64,000 bases of DNA from Labia minor (GCA_963082975.1 OY720344.1:12449580-12513579), one strand, 5' to 3'. Positions 11,793 to 22,983 are shown, counted from the stretch's first letter. Numbers and translations are program-made. The notes: generated by a model not told the origin, from the letters alone.

Positions 11793-12353
11793 ATATATCG
11801 TCGGTTTGGAAGAATTCCGTCACAACTCAAATAATAACATAATTGAGATTTTTATATATCTATTGCTTATTGTCAATATATTATGTGGAAGAGAGGCACA
11901 AGTTGTAACTACTGTTAAAATCACCAGATAGCATTTAAAATAATCTGTAATTCCCGCAGTTTTATACGGCCATTCTGTTTAAGACCATCACATATATGAA
12001 ATAGTGTCAGATTTTATAAAGTGCCATGATTTTGATTTCATAGTTTTGGTGAATACAGTCCTATTTTGTGTTGGATTATTGTGCAGTATTCAAAAGGCGA
12101 ACTATTTTTTGGGTAAGACTGTTTCATATTTAAATAAGGGGGTGTAGAAGGGTTTGTATGTATACATAAATTACAAATTATTAGTCGAAATCATAGTTTA
12201 AAATCTTTCTCAATTATATGTAGAGCAGTTTATTTCTATTATTTATCCCTGTAAAGATAGAATTGTTTTAATATTTTACAAATTTTGAAATGCCTTTCCT
12301 AGAAATCTATTAATTTTGAGTTGTGTCGGTATTCTTCCAAACCAACGATATAT
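11793..12353. mobile_element. non-autonomous DNA element with 39-bp inverted ends
   Basis: The left end is at 11793-11831 and the right end at 12315-12353. They are complementary over 39 bp with three mismatches, sharing GGTTTGGAAGAAT and CACAACTCAAA. The ends begin and finish in TATA, so a TA-type target duplication is possible but ambiguous. The 480-bp interior has no transposase-like frame. The superfamily is not recognised. Confidence 0.75.
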
Positions 12354-12651
12354 GCAACCATTCATTTTTCTATTTTACTTCATTCATTCATTATAATAAA
12401 TATTATATAATAAATTAATAAATAACCAAAGAGAGAGGTGAAGTTAACTGAATGATGTCTCTGAGATATATAATAATGATTGATAACCCACTTATTATTA
12501 TTATATTATCTATAAGTTTTTCATTCCATTAAAGTAAATATTATTAATACAATAAAATAGAATTTAATATAAATATAATATATATTATTAATTCATGTAT
12601 ATATTTATTTCTCTTATATTATACGATTACAGATTTACTTGTTACTATCTC

Positions 12652-12848
12652 GCTTATGACTCAATACCCACAGATATGGCGTGTTGGAGGCGTGGAAAAT
12701 GGCACGAAGACCACTCCACTCCGACGCCACCGGTGGCTCGTAGGACTGGCACGCCACTTCTAGACCATTTAATTATTCATTTGGAGTGGTCTTCGTGCCA
12801 TTTTCCACGCCTCCAACACGCCATATCTGTGGGTATTGAGTCATAAGC
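12652..12848. repeat. perfect 67-bp-arm palindrome (foldback element)
   Basis: The arms at 12652-12718 and 12782-12848 are perfect reverse complements by eye. They begin GCTTATGACTCAATACCCAC and contain GGCGTGTTGGAGGCGTGG. The 63-bp spacer is G+C-rich and includes GCCACCGGTGGC. The composition contrasts strongly with the surroundings. An 83-codon open frame across it (12595-12846) is an artefact of the repeat. Related G+C-rich sequence ending in TGTGTGAATCGGGCC continues to about 12926. Confidence 0.9.
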
Positions 12849-12926
12849 TAATGCAATTACATTAACAAACCTGTTCCACGCCAGAACCACGCCAGTGCCA
12901 TACGCCACTTGTGTGTGAATCGGGCC

Positions 12927-13324
12927 TAAGAATTTTCATTTTTCATTACAATTCTGTCTGGAGTTATTTTATTGGGCATTTGTAAAATTCCTAAACAACT
13001 ATTATATTGTGTAAATATACCGGAAATTGATTCTTGAAATCTTTAAAGTGAGAAAAAAAATTATGATCAATAAACAACATAAAAATAAAATACATTAAAG
13101 AAGTAATTGAAATTTTTTATAAAAATTGAGATGAAACAGGTGAAAGAAATAAATTTATTTATAATTTATTATGTTTATATTAAAGAATGTCACAAGATTA
13201 ATTATTTTTGTTTTTTTCACACTAGAAACTTGTGAGATCATAATTATAATACCATATTCAATATTTATAAGAACTAATTGAATTATAAAAAAAATTTATT
13301 CATTCAAAAGATGTATGAAAGGTC
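12927..13324. other. AT-rich flank before the triplicated region
   Basis: No gene or recognised repeat. The homology to copies B and C starts just after this stretch. Confidence 0.5.
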
Positions 13325-14045
13325 AAGTTTATTTTATAATTTGAAAGTAAAAACAAATTTTTAAATAATTCATTAGTGTAAGTAAAAACAATTCGTGATT
13401 GGAATTTTTACAAAAATAATTTCCAATTCCAAAAGTGTACATTGCGAACTATTCTTTATAAAGAACAAAAAATATATATTAAAGTAATTCTTTCATAAAA
13501 AAATAATTTTAAAGCTTAAAACGTGAATTTAATATTTTGAAGCATATAGTTGCAAAGCACAAATATAATTTAGTACTTAAATTGGTAAAATCTTTTTTCA
13601 AATTTTAATTCTAATAAAAATGGGTTAGTAAAGAAAGAGTTCAACGAGAAATTAACTAAATTAAACATTATTAATTAAAAATTGTTTAAAAAACAATGTA
13701 ATTAGTTATCAGAAATTTTATTTGACCTTGCATGAAAGTAAGAAACTTAGATTTGTTTTTTATTATATTTTTGTTTTATATTCAATTAATTTCAGAATAT
13801 GTACATTATTTTATAATGAAATTAAGATAAATAAATAATAGAGTGATAATTAATAATTTTAAATTGTAGGGGTCACATGAAACGCGAAAATATGCAATGA
13901 TTTTTAAATTCTGAGCAATGTGCATGTTTTTTTATATAAGATTTACGAACTTAAAATAAATAATAAATTATATATTTAAAATTAAGTTAGTTTCTAAGAA
14001 AATAATTTGTATTTAATTTAGTTCAATTTAAGTAAACCTTATTCA

Positions 14046-14070
14046 ACAACTGCTGCCTCAAGCAGGATAT
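14046..14070 (+). promoter_or_regulatory. conserved small hairpin upstream of the zinc-finger gene
   Basis: CTGCT and AGCAG pair around a GCCTCA loop. The hairpin is retained in all three units (about 20710 and 26754), within a well-conserved stretch upstream of the predicted donor. It could lie in a 5' untranslated exon. Function unknown. Confidence 0.3.
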
Positions 14071-14173
14071 TTTTATTGTTTTTTTAAGCTTAAGTCTCTA
14101 TTATTTATTATATATTTAATTATTTAATTACCTTTAAACATTTTTTTATAATTTGAATTAATTGGAATAATAG

Positions 14174-14809
14174 GTAAGTTGAAATTTTTATATTTTTCTC
14201 AAAATTTAGTTATATTTATAAAACTAAATTTAATTTGTCTATCAATGAACTTATAAAATTATTTTTACATTACAGTTAGTCTGATGATTATTATTTTTCA
14301 ATTATTATTTTGTGGAAGGTCCGAAACACCATCTTATTCAATAAGGTTGAACAGAGGCATCGTTAAAACTTGACCTTTCCTATACAAATAAATGTTGATA
14401 TTTATAGATAAATATACATAAATTACTAATAATATAGAATATTATACGCATAAATTGAAAGAAAGGTAATTAATAGTAAGATTTTAATCTTATAGATAGG
14501 ATAAATAGGAATAATTTATTATGAAATTTAATATGTGACATTAATAAAAAAAAATTTATTTTTAGGTCATTTGTTTCCTATATTTTTTTTATTAATTATT
14601 ATAATCAAGGGATTTTGTTGAAATATTTGAAAGTGTGTAAAAATTTGTTATATATTATGAAATTTAATGAGATTCAAAATTTATTATAAAATTCATGGAA
14701 TGACAAAATAGAATAAAAACGTAATAAATTTAGTAAAAGTAGAATATCATAATTATAAAAAAAAAATTATAAATTAAATTCTCAATTATATATACACATA
14801 CGTATACAG
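14174..14809 (+). other. predicted intron of zinc-finger gene A
   Basis: The donor TAG|GTAAGTTGA at 14174 and the acceptor TATACAG ending at 14809 lie six nucleotides before the gene's ATG. Donor and acceptor are both retained in units B and C. The upstream exon would be 5' untranslated, because stops occur in every frame I checked just before the donor. Prediction from consensus and conservation only. Confidence 0.5.
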
Positions 14810-14814
14810 GTGAA

Positions 14815-16230
14815 ATGGATAAGGAGTATAATAACAATCAAATTAATTTAAAACCTAAAAGTAATTTAGAAGTTACTCACAAAGAAGAAAATCGTTTTGA
14901 GTGTAACCAGTGTGAGAAGAAATTTAAATATAAATATTATTTGAATACTCCTTTATTAATCCATAAAGGAGAAAAACCTTTTGAGTGTAACATTTGCCAT
15001 AAGAAATTTAATCAAAAATCTCATTTGAGTACACATTTATTAACACATACAAAAGACAAACCTTTTGTGTGTAACATTTGCCATAAGAAATTTAAACGAA
15101 AATCTAATTTGAGCACTCATTTATTAACACATACAAAAGACAAACCTTTTGAGTGTAACATTTGCCAGAAGAAATTTAAACAAAAATCTCATTTGAGTAC
15201 TCATTTATTAACACATACAAAAGACAAACCTTTTGAGTGTAATATTTGTCAGAAGAAATTTAAATATAAATCTAATTTGAGCACTCATTTATTAATCCAT
15301 GAAGGAGAAAAACCTTTTGAGTGTAACATTTGCCAGAAGAAATTTAAACAAAAATCTCATTTGAGTACTCATTTATTAACACATACAAAAGACAAACCTT
15401 TTGAGTGTAACCATTGTGAGAAGAAATTTAAATATAAATCTAATTTCAATACTCATTTATTAATCCATAAAGGAGAAAAACCTTTTGAGTGTAACATTTG
15501 CCAGAAGAAATTTAATCAAAAATCTCATTTAATTAGTCATTTATTAATACATTCAAATGAAAATCCTTTTGAGTGTTACCATTGCAATAAGAAATTTAAT
15601 CAAAAATCTTATTTAATTAGTCATTTATTAATACATTCAAATGAAAAACCTTTTGAGTGTATCCATTGTGAGAAGAAATTTAAACGAAAATCTGATTTGT
15701 GTACTCATTTATTAATCCATAAAGGAGAAAAACCTTTTGAGTGTTACCATTGTCATAAGAAATTTAATCAAAAATCTTATTTAAAATCTCATTTATTAAT
15801 ACATTCAAATGAAAAACCTTTTGAGTGTAACCATTGTGAAAAGAAATTTAAATATAAATCTAATTTCAATACTCATTTATTAATCCATAAAGGAGAAAAA
15901 CCTTTTGAGTGTAACATTTGCCAGAAGAAATTTAATCAAAAATCTTATTTAAATAGTCATTTATTAATACATTCAAATGAAAAACCTTTTGAGTGTTACC
16001 ATTGCAATAAGAAATTTAATCAAAAATCTTATTTAAATAGTCATTTATTAATACATTCAAATGAAACACCTTTTGAGTGTATCCATTGTGAGAAGAAATT
16101 TAAATATAAATCTAGTTTCAATACTCATTTATTAATCCATGAAGGAGCAAAACCTTTTGAGTGTAACATTTGCCATAAGAAATTTAAACGAAAATCTCAT
16201 TTGAGTACTCATTTATTAATCCATGAATGA
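14815..16230 (+). CDS. C2H2 zinc-finger protein, 16 fingers (copy A)
   Basis: 471 residues. A 27-residue leader, starting MDKEYNNNQINLKPKSNLEV in common with copies B and C, is followed by sixteen back-to-back 28-residue C2H2 fingers (C-x2-C-x12-H-x3-H) to the C-terminus. Finger 1 has lost its first zinc-binding histidine to proline (LNTPLLIH), so fifteen look able to bind zinc. The linkers are HTKDKP, HKGEKP, HEGEKP and HSNEKP rather than the usual TGEKP. Helix positions -1, 3 and 6 vary (Q/R/Y; H/N/Y/D/S; T/S), which suggests altered DNA targets. Fingers 7-10 and 12-15 are a recent block duplication. No KRAB, ZAD or BTB domain is seen in this exon. The start is just after a predicted splice acceptor, so upstream exons could add sequence. 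The stop falls inside a finger that continues as fossil sequence. Likely a nuclear DNA-binding protein; target unknown. Confidence 0.88.
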   Translation: MDKEYNNNQINLKPKSNLEVTHKEENRFECNQCEKKFKYKYYLNTPLLIHKGEKPFECNICHKKFNQKSHLSTHLLTHTKDKPFVCNICHKKFKRKSNLSTHLLTHTKDKPFECNICQKKFKQKSHLSTHLLTHTKDKPFECNICQKKFKYKSNLSTHLLIHEGEKPFECNICQKKFKQKSHLSTHLLTHTKDKPFECNHCEKKFKYKSNFNTHLLIHKGEKPFECNICQKKFNQKSHLISHLLIHSNENPFECYHCNKKFNQKSYLISHLLIHSNEKPFECIHCEKKFKRKSDLCTHLLIHKGEKPFECYHCHKKFNQKSYLKSHLLIHSNEKPFECNHCEKKFKYKSNFNTHLLIHKGEKPFECNICQKKFNQKSYLNSHLLIHSNEKPFECYHCNKKFNQKSYLNSHLLIHSNETPFECIHCEKKFKYKSSFNTHLLIHEGAKPFECNICHKKFKRKSHLSTHLLIHE

Positions 16231-16870
16231 TAAAAACCTTTTGAGTGTAACATTTGTGACATAAGAAATTTAATCAAAAATCTGCTTTAAATACTCATTT
16301 ATTAACACATACAGAAGACAAACCTTTTGAGAGTAACTTTTTAATAAGAAATTTATTTAAAAAAAAAGTTTAAAAATCGCATTTATATTCTCATTTATCA
16401 ACACATTCATATGAAAATCTATTTGAGTGTACCTTTTGACATAGAAAATTTTTAAATAAATTTATTTTAATATTTCATTTATTAATACATTTAGATGACA
16501 TTTGATTGTAACTATTGTTACAAGAAATTTTACCGAAGATATAGTTTAAAAATACATTTTTTTAAATTATACAGATGACAAACCTTTGTATGAAACTATT
16601 CTTAGAACAAATTTAATCAAAGATGTAATTTAACAATGTTCTTAGTAACAGGGACAGATGAAAAACCTTTTGACTGTAACTATTGCCAGAAGATATCTAA
16701 ACAATTTAAATGATCATTTATAAATTCATAAAAGTGACCTATCTGTTCAGTGTTTATATTGTCTAAAAAAAAATTTGATAAAAAATCTGTAATAATTTAT
16801 CATTTATTAATTCAATCAGGTGAAATGCATTCTCAGTAAATCGTTGAAACGTGAAAGTTTTTTGAATATT
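16231..16870 (+). pseudogene. fossil zinc fingers downstream of copy A
   Basis: About seven decayed fingers follow the stop, with recognisable KPFECNIC, THTEDKPFESNF and KPFDCNYCQK blocks in shifting frames and several stops. The ancestral gene was therefore longer, at least twenty-odd fingers. The FESNF-LIRNL block also ends the open frames of copies B and C, so that break predates the triplication. Confidence 0.75.
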
Positions 16871-17378
16871 TATTACTAAAAACACCTTTTGATTGATTTT
16901 AGTGATCTGAAAAATAACTCATAATGTTTATTCAGAACAGTAAATTTTTAAAAGCAAAATCATTAACGACAGATATATTTTTAGGTCAAAAGGAATTTTA
17001 ATTTTTTTAACTTAAATCAAATATTTACAAATATTAATCTATTAAACTATATTAAATTGAAATAAGATTTTGAAAAACATTTTTTGATTAAGATTTAAAA
17101 ACTACAAAAGATGATGTCAAGTCATAGTAATCATTTATTTGTTAGTTAAAACAAACAAGCCTATTGAATTTTTTCCAATTTTCTTAACGATATTAAAAAA
17201 CAAAAAATTGTATACGATCATTATTTGTATATAAAAGAAGACAATATTACATCAATGGTTTTCAATATTAAAATGATAATTAAAAGGATTTCTTATATCA
17301 ACTAAACTAATCTTCGCCTTAATGAGTAAGTTAAACATGTCTGACAATATGCCTCTATAGATGACATCATCATACATA

Positions 17379-17827
17379 AAAGGTGGACTTATAAGTTCAT
17401 AGGCTGTAGCCACTAGTATCAAACCCATATTTTTTTTGAATAGCCCTAACATTCAAAAATAAATTTGACAGCTGTTGCACAATTAGTATAGAAGTTATAG
17501 AATTTTTTGTGTAAGAACTTCTGTTAATTTGAAAAAAACGCATGGACGCCCCAATGACGCTGTTATAGACGAAAACATCAAAAAGTCCACAAAATAATTT
17601 TTGATAATTGCAAAGTGAAGTTGAGTGAGTTACCTAAAGATATCAAAGGAACGTGTTGGTCATATCGTGCATGAGTATATAAGCTCTGTTCATAGTGGGT
17701 GCCGCTCGAGATGACAATCTACTAAAAACAACAACGAATCGATAATTCTAAGGAGCTGTTCAAACTTAATTAATCTGAATTTTTGCGTCGATATGTGACT
17801 ATGGATGAAACATGGCTCCATCATCAC
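17379..17827 (+). pseudogene. irritans-type mariner remnant, unit A
   Basis: A degraded left terminus, AAAGGTGGACTTATAAGTTC, follows a TA. The 5' untranslated region matches unit C. Most of the transposase N-terminus is deleted. Interrupted frames then match mariner transposase: DAVIDENIKKST, a KERVGHIVHEYISS region, and YVTMDETWLHH up to the deletion. The DETW motif holds the first catalytic Asp of the D,D34D triad. The rest of the gene and the right terminus are missing: sequence jumps at about 17827 to ACCCTTTAAC. Non-functional. Confidence 0.8.
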
Positions 17828-18770
17828 CCTTTAACAAATTTACACAATTTATTATTATAAAATTATTTATTACAATTGTTGTTAGAAAAAACCCACCAAA
17901 AATTTGTTTCTTAAAATGGTACAAAATAATTAATAAATTAATTAAAATTACTTAATTTTCATTTCAAGATGAAATATATATTCAAATTTACTTGATAACA
18001 TATTTGATCCAATATTATATACAATATATAATGTTGTTATCATAAGATGACTTCAGTTTTATATTTTTCAAAGTAGCAATGGCTTATAGACTGTTTCGAC
18101 CCAAGGATTACAACTGATAATAATATAAATTCTGAAATTATATTGAGACCTGTACTTGTCTATATTTTAATTAAGAAAGGAGGATTAAAAATGGAGGTTA
18201 TATAACAAATTTATTCAACAATTTATTTGAAATTCCTTCCTTTATAATTGTTCATATGTATATGTTGCTTACCTCATGAATATTTTTTTTTCTGTAAGGG
18301 AATGATAAATTTCGTACTTTTTTTATTAAAATAAATCATTTTAATTTCATTTCGAAAATAAATAAAAAATTTAAAAATATTTTATTTGTAAAAAAATATT
18401 AATACAATATCAATTAAAAAAGAATGGCGGTAAACAAAGTTCAAAATGGATGACTTGATTTGTGACTTATATAGTTTTTGCTAGTATAATAAGATAAGAT
18501 AAGATATGGATAGTTGTCTGATATTAGATATATTGAAAACATTACTGTGGTCGAATTTCTTTATGTTTACAAAATAACTAAGTGCCTAAATTTATATTAT
18601 TTTAGAAATATTTAAAAAATAAAAAAAAAGGATTAAATGTATTTTTTTTTAATTTAATTTCTAAACTATATAGAATGAATCTAATCGATGTCAATTATAC
18701 ATTAAATATACATTATATTTACTAAATTTTGAATAATATATATAAATTTATTCCATATTATTAAATTTTT
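17828..18770 (+). other. 3' part of unit A, no gene
   Basis: It runs from CCCTTTAACAAATTTA, through AGACTGTTTCGACCCAAGG and a poly-purine AAGAAAGGAGGATTAAAAA block, to the unit end. It is conserved in units B and C. No coding frame. Confidence 0.6.
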
Positions 18771-19297
18771 TCCTGCATGAAATGTTTTCCCCCACCACTC
18801 TCACCTATCCCCACTAATAGCCATTTTTGTTTGTTGACATTGTTGTCAAAAGCATTCACTAACTTACTTGATTTCCATTAAAAACTCACTCCTCAAATAA
18901 ATTTACTTAATCAAATTCCATTACTGCTTGGATTTGTATTGCTCCAGTTTTATATCAATTCAACCAACTCCAAGGTTCCATATTTTCTTCAATAATCCAC
19001 CTTTCAACTTCAATGACTATTCCTCACTCTTACTGGTAAGGTAACCATTTTATTTAGACTTAAATATAAGCATCTTTTTTAAATAAATTAATTTTAAAAT
19101 AAGAAATAAAACTTGTATGAAAATCTTGAATATTTTAATATTAAGTTTGTTAATTGTAACTTAAATTAAAAACTATCTCTCTCTCTCTCTCCACTGTAAT
19201 TACTAATAAAATTATTAAATATTATCTACTTTTATTTACTGTTAACATGTTATTCGATTCATTCGAGTCAGATTTTTATTAACAATTTAACAATCCA
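18771..19297 (+). other. spacer A/B with a pyrimidine-rich, exon-like stretch
   Basis: From about 18785 to 19040 the plus strand is C-rich for this region (TTTTCCCCCACCACTCTCAC near 18785) and poor in homopolymers. It ends at a donor-like CTTACTG|GTAAGGTAAC (GT at about 19042). It could be a non-coding first exon or promoter region for gene B. No equivalent is obvious upstream of genes A or C. A (CT)n tract follows at about 19178-19192. Confidence 0.3.
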
Positions 19298-19920
19298 GTT
19301 TATTTTATAATTTGAAAGTAAAAAAATTTTTTAAATAATTCATTATGTAAGTAAAAACAATTCGTGATTGGAATTTTTACAAAAATAATTTCCAATTCCA
19401 AAAGTGTACATTGCGAACTATACTTTATAAAGAACAAAAAATATTTATCTTATTATATATTTTTTGAAGATTTATCTTAATATATCTTTCATAAAAAAAG
19501 AATTTTAAAGCTTAAAACGTGAATTTAATATTTTAAAGCATATAGTTGCAAAGCACAAATATAATTTAGTACTTAAATTGGTAAAATCTTTTTTCAAATT
19601 TTAATTCTAATAAAAATGGGTTAGTATAGAAAGAGTTAAACGAGAAATTAACTAAATGAAACAAAATTAATTAAAAATTGTTTAAAAAACAATGTAATTA
19701 GTTATCAGAAATTTTATTTGACCTTGCATGGAAGTAAGAAACTTAGATTTGTTTTATATTATATTTTTGTTTTATATTCAATTAATTTCAGAATATGTAC
19801 ATTATTTTATAATGAAATTAAGATAAATAAATAATAGAGTAATAATTAATATTTTTAAATTCTAGGGTAACGCGAAAAATGCAATGATTTTTAAATTCTG
19901 AGCAATGTGCATGTTTTTTA

Positions 19921-20090
19921 CTATCTCGCCAGAGATAGTATTGCGATCACGAAAATTTTCGATGTTGAGATTTTGATGTTTTTATACGTTTTGAAGGTTC
20001 CTGAATCATTTTCACTAAGGTTGAGAAAACTGTCTCTAGTGTGTGTGTGTGGTGTGTGTGTGTGTGTGTGTGTGGCGTGTGTGTGTGTGT

Positions 20091-20136
<46 letters not shown>

Positions 20137-20590
20137 GACAAGATTACGCAAAAACGGTTTGAGCTAGAATGATGCAATTTGGTACATGAGCATTATTCAA
20201 AATTCATAGTTTTCTATCAACTTTTGAGAAATGTAGCTCAACCGGAAGAGGGTCATTACATACAACGTTTTGATTTTTTTTCCTCTAAAGTGACAGTAAA
20301 AATAAAGATATATGTTTGATAATTTTTCACATGATTAATAATTGTATAAAACTGCTATATATAGAATTTCAGCTTGATTGAATCGCTGAAAGTACCAGAA
20401 TTAATTTTTTAACACTGCAAATCTCACGCGCCAACACGTGCCATGGTGCCATCAATAAAAAACCAAACATGCGTTGGTTTAATATTTATTATTTATAATT
20501 TATAATTAATTAAATTTAATTTAAATATAATATATTATGTTATTTAATCCAATTCAAATTGCGAGATAGTCGAGTGGAGACACTCCAGCT
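19921..20590 (+). mobile_element. R3 element, inserted only in unit B
   Basis: Comparison with unit A (13925-13950) shows an empty site in a T run. The element starts CTATCTCGCCAGAGATAG, itself a hairpin. It carries a (TG)n core at about 20040-20127. It ends with the inverted subterminal GCGAGATAG, the hairpin GAGTGGAGACACTC and CAGC. Inverted subterminal repeats, a central microsatellite, a 3' hairpin and T-rich target without clear duplication match the DINE-1/Helentron-associated pattern. Other copies are at 47887-48490 and 53100-53810. Non-coding. Confidence 0.8.
20040..20127 (+). repeat. (TG)n microsatellite
   Basis: Interrupted TG dinucleotides, with three GTGGTG or GTGGCG breaks. It occupies the core of R3. 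Open frames across it on both strands are artefacts. Confidence 0.97.
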
Positions 20591-20837
20591 TATTTTATAT
20601 AACATTTACTAACTTAAAATAAATAATAAATTATATATTTAAAATTAAGTTAGTTTCTAAGAAAATAATTTCTATTTAATTTAGTTCAATTTAAGTATTT
20701 CTTATTCAACAACTGCTGCTTCAAGCAGGATAATTTTATTGTTTTTTTTAAGATTAATTCTCTATTATTTATTATATATTTAATTATTTAATTACCTTTA
20801 AACATTTTTTTATAATTTGAATTAATTGGAATAATAG

Positions 20838-21512
20838 GTAAGTTGAAATTTTTATATTTTTCTCAAAATTTAGTTATATTTATAAAACTAAATTTAATTT
20901 GTCTATCAATGAACTTATAAAATTATTTTTACATTAGAGTTAGTCTGATAATTATTATTTTTCAATTATTATTTTGTGGAAGGTCCGAAACATCATCTTA
21001 TACAATAAGGTTGAACAGTGGCATCGTTAAAACTTGACCTTTCCTATACAAATAAATGTTGATTTTTATAGATAAATATACATAAATTAATAATAATATA
21101 GGAGGCAGATTCATTACGTAAAATTAGGCAGTAATTAAATATCCGCATAAATTGAAAGAATTGTAATTAATAGTAAAATTTTAATCGTATAGATAGGATA
21201 AAAAGGAATAATTTGTTATGAAATTTAATATTTAACATTAATAAAAAAAAAATTATTTTTAGGTAATTTGTTTCCAATATTTTTTTTATTAATTATTATA
21301 ATCAAGAGATTTTTTGAAATATTTGAAAGTGTGTAAAAATTTGTTCAATATTATGAAATTTAATGAGATTCAAAATTTATTATAAAATTCATGGAATGAC
21401 GAAACAGAATAACAAAAAGTAATAAATATAGTGAAAAGTACAATATCATATTTATAAATAAAAATAATAATAAATTAAATTCTCAATTATATATACACAT
21501 ACGTATATACAG
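20838..21512 (+). other. predicted intron of zinc-finger gene B
   Basis: The same donor TAG|GTAAGTTGA (GT at 20838) and the acceptor GTATATACAG ending at 21512 are present, five nucleotides before ATG. The region is conserved with units A and C, including an inverted pair GGAAGGTC/GACCTTTCC about 55 bp apart (20979 and 21038). Confidence 0.5.
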
Positions 21513-21517
21513 CTGAA

Positions 21518-22495
21518 ATGGATAAGGAGTATAATAACAATCAAATTAATTTAAAACCTAAAAGTAATTTAGAAGTTAATTTTAAAACTCACACAGAAGA
21601 AAAACGTTTTGAGTGTATCATTTGCCAGAAGAAATTTAAACGAAAATATGATTTGTGTACTCATTTATTAATCCATGAAGAAGAAAAACCTTTTGAGTGT
21701 AACATTTGCTATAAGAAATTTAATAATAAATCTAATTTCAATAGACATTTATTAATCCATGAAGGAGAAAAACCTTTTGAATGTAACCAGTGTGAGAAGA
21801 AATTTAATCGAAAATATAATTTAAATACTCATTTAGTAATCCATAAAGGAGAAAAACCTTTTGAGTGTAACATTTGCCATAAGAAATATTATCGAAAATC
21901 TAATTTAAATACCCATTTAGTAATCCATAAAGGAGAAAAACCTTTTGAGTGTAACATTTGCTATAAGAAATTTTATCATAAATCTAATTTGAATAGACAT
22001 TTATTAACACATACAGAAGATAAACCTTTTGAGTGTATCATTTGCCATAAGAAATTTAAACTAAAATCTCATTTAAATACTCATTTATTAATCCATGAAG
22101 GAGAAAAACCTTTTGAGTGTAACATTTGCCAGAAGAAATTTAAATTTAAATATTATTTGAATACTCATTTTTTAATCCATGAAGGAGAAAACCGTTTTGA
22201 GTGTAACATTTGCCATAAGAAATTTAAATTTAAATATTATTTGAATACTCACTTATTAATCCATAAAGGAGAAAAACCTTTTGAGTGTAACATTTGCCAA
22301 AAGAAATTTAATCAAAAATCTAATTTGAATACACATTTATTAACACATACAGAAGATAAACCTTTTGAGTGTAATATTTGTCAGAAGAAATTTAAACGAA
22401 AATCTAGTTTCAATACTCATTTATTAACACATACAATAGACAAACCTTTTGAGAGTAACTTTTTAATAAGAAATTTAATAAAAAATATAGTTTAA
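21518..22495 (+). CDS. C2H2 zinc-finger protein, 10 fingers (copy B)
   Basis: 325 residues. A 30-residue leader begins like copy A's and continues NFKTHTEEKR. Ten contiguous 28-residue C2H2 fingers follow, all with both cysteine and histidine pairs intact, then a 15-residue end beginning FESNFLIRNL where a finger is frameshifted. Contact residues at -1/2/3/6 differ from copy A (N-S-N-R, H-S-N-R, L-S-H-T and F-Y-Y-T occur only here); fingers 7 and 8 are near duplicates. Mixed linkers HKGEKP, HEGEKP and HTEDKP. The start follows a predicted acceptor. No effector domain. Probably a nuclear DNA-binding protein with different specificity from its neighbours. Confidence 0.88.
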   Translation: MDKEYNNNQINLKPKSNLEVNFKTHTEEKRFECIICQKKFKRKYDLCTHLLIHEEEKPFECNICYKKFNNKSNFNRHLLIHEGEKPFECNQCEKKFNRKYNLNTHLVIHKGEKPFECNICHKKYYRKSNLNTHLVIHKGEKPFECNICYKKFYHKSNLNRHLLTHTEDKPFECIICHKKFKLKSHLNTHLLIHEGEKPFECNICQKKFKFKYYLNTHFLIHEGENRFECNICHKKFKFKYYLNTHLLIHKGEKPFECNICQKKFNQKSNLNTHLLTHTEDKPFECNICQKKFKRKSSFNTHLLTHTIDKPFESNFLIRNLIKNIV

Positions 22496-22983
22496 ATATG
22501 CACTTATTAACACACACAGAAGACATACCTTTTGAGTCCAATCATTTTCAGAAGAAATTTAAAAATAATTCTCATTTGAGTACTCATTTATTAATACATT
22601 CAGATGTAAAACCTTTTGAGTGTAACCATTGTCACGAGAAATATAAACAAAAATCTTATTTAGATACTCATTTATTAACACATTCAGATGAAACCTTTTT
22701 GAGCGTACCACTTGACAGAGGAAATTTTTAAATAAATTTAATTTAATATTTCATTTATTAATAGATTAGATTAATTAGATGACATTAGATTGTAACTATT
22801 GTTACAAAATATTTAATATAAGATATAGTTTAAAAATCTATTTATTAAATTATACAGATGACAAACCTTTGTATGTAACTATTCTTAGAACAAATTTAAT
22901 CAAAGATGTAATTTAACAATTCACTTAGTAACCGATACAAATGAAAAACATTTTAACGGTAACTATTACCAGAAGAAATTTAA
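22496..22983 (+). pseudogene. fossil zinc fingers downstream of copy B
   Basis: A two-base frame change separates this from gene B: in the other frame the broken finger reads NKKFNKKYSLNMHLLTH. An open stretch (22498-22731, 77 codons) holds one finger with both cysteines lost (FESNHFQKKF) and one intact finger (FECNHCHEKYKQKSYLDTHL). More decayed fingers continue to 22983, where mariner sequence starts abruptly. It is probably not translated as a separate protein. Confidence 0.7.

Larger units (their letters stand above)
13325..18770 (+). repeat. tandem unit copy A (zinc-finger segmental triplication)
   Basis: Collinear similarity to 19298-25397 begins at GTTTATTTTATAATTTGAAA. It covers the leader region, intron, zinc-finger gene, fossil fingers, mariner remnant and a common 3' part containing GACTGTTTCGACCCAAGGAT. 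Copy A loses similarity at about 18770, earlier than B and C. All three units are in direct orientation. Confidence 0.9.

Noticed and set aside
12595..12846. 83-codon open frame
   Set aside because: It spans the perfect palindrome, so both halves are inverted copies of the same DNA; no protein family.
17252..17452. 66-codon minus-strand frame
   Set aside because: It is antisense to the mariner left end and unit-A flank; unit C shows no conservation of the frame.
19907..20177. Three overlapping open frames of 76 codons rich in Val/Cys or His/Thr
   Set aside because: They are translations of the (TG)n microsatellite in R3 on both strands.
22498..22731. Separate small zinc-finger gene
   Set aside because: It is the frameshifted continuation of gene B, with one dead finger and no leader of its own.
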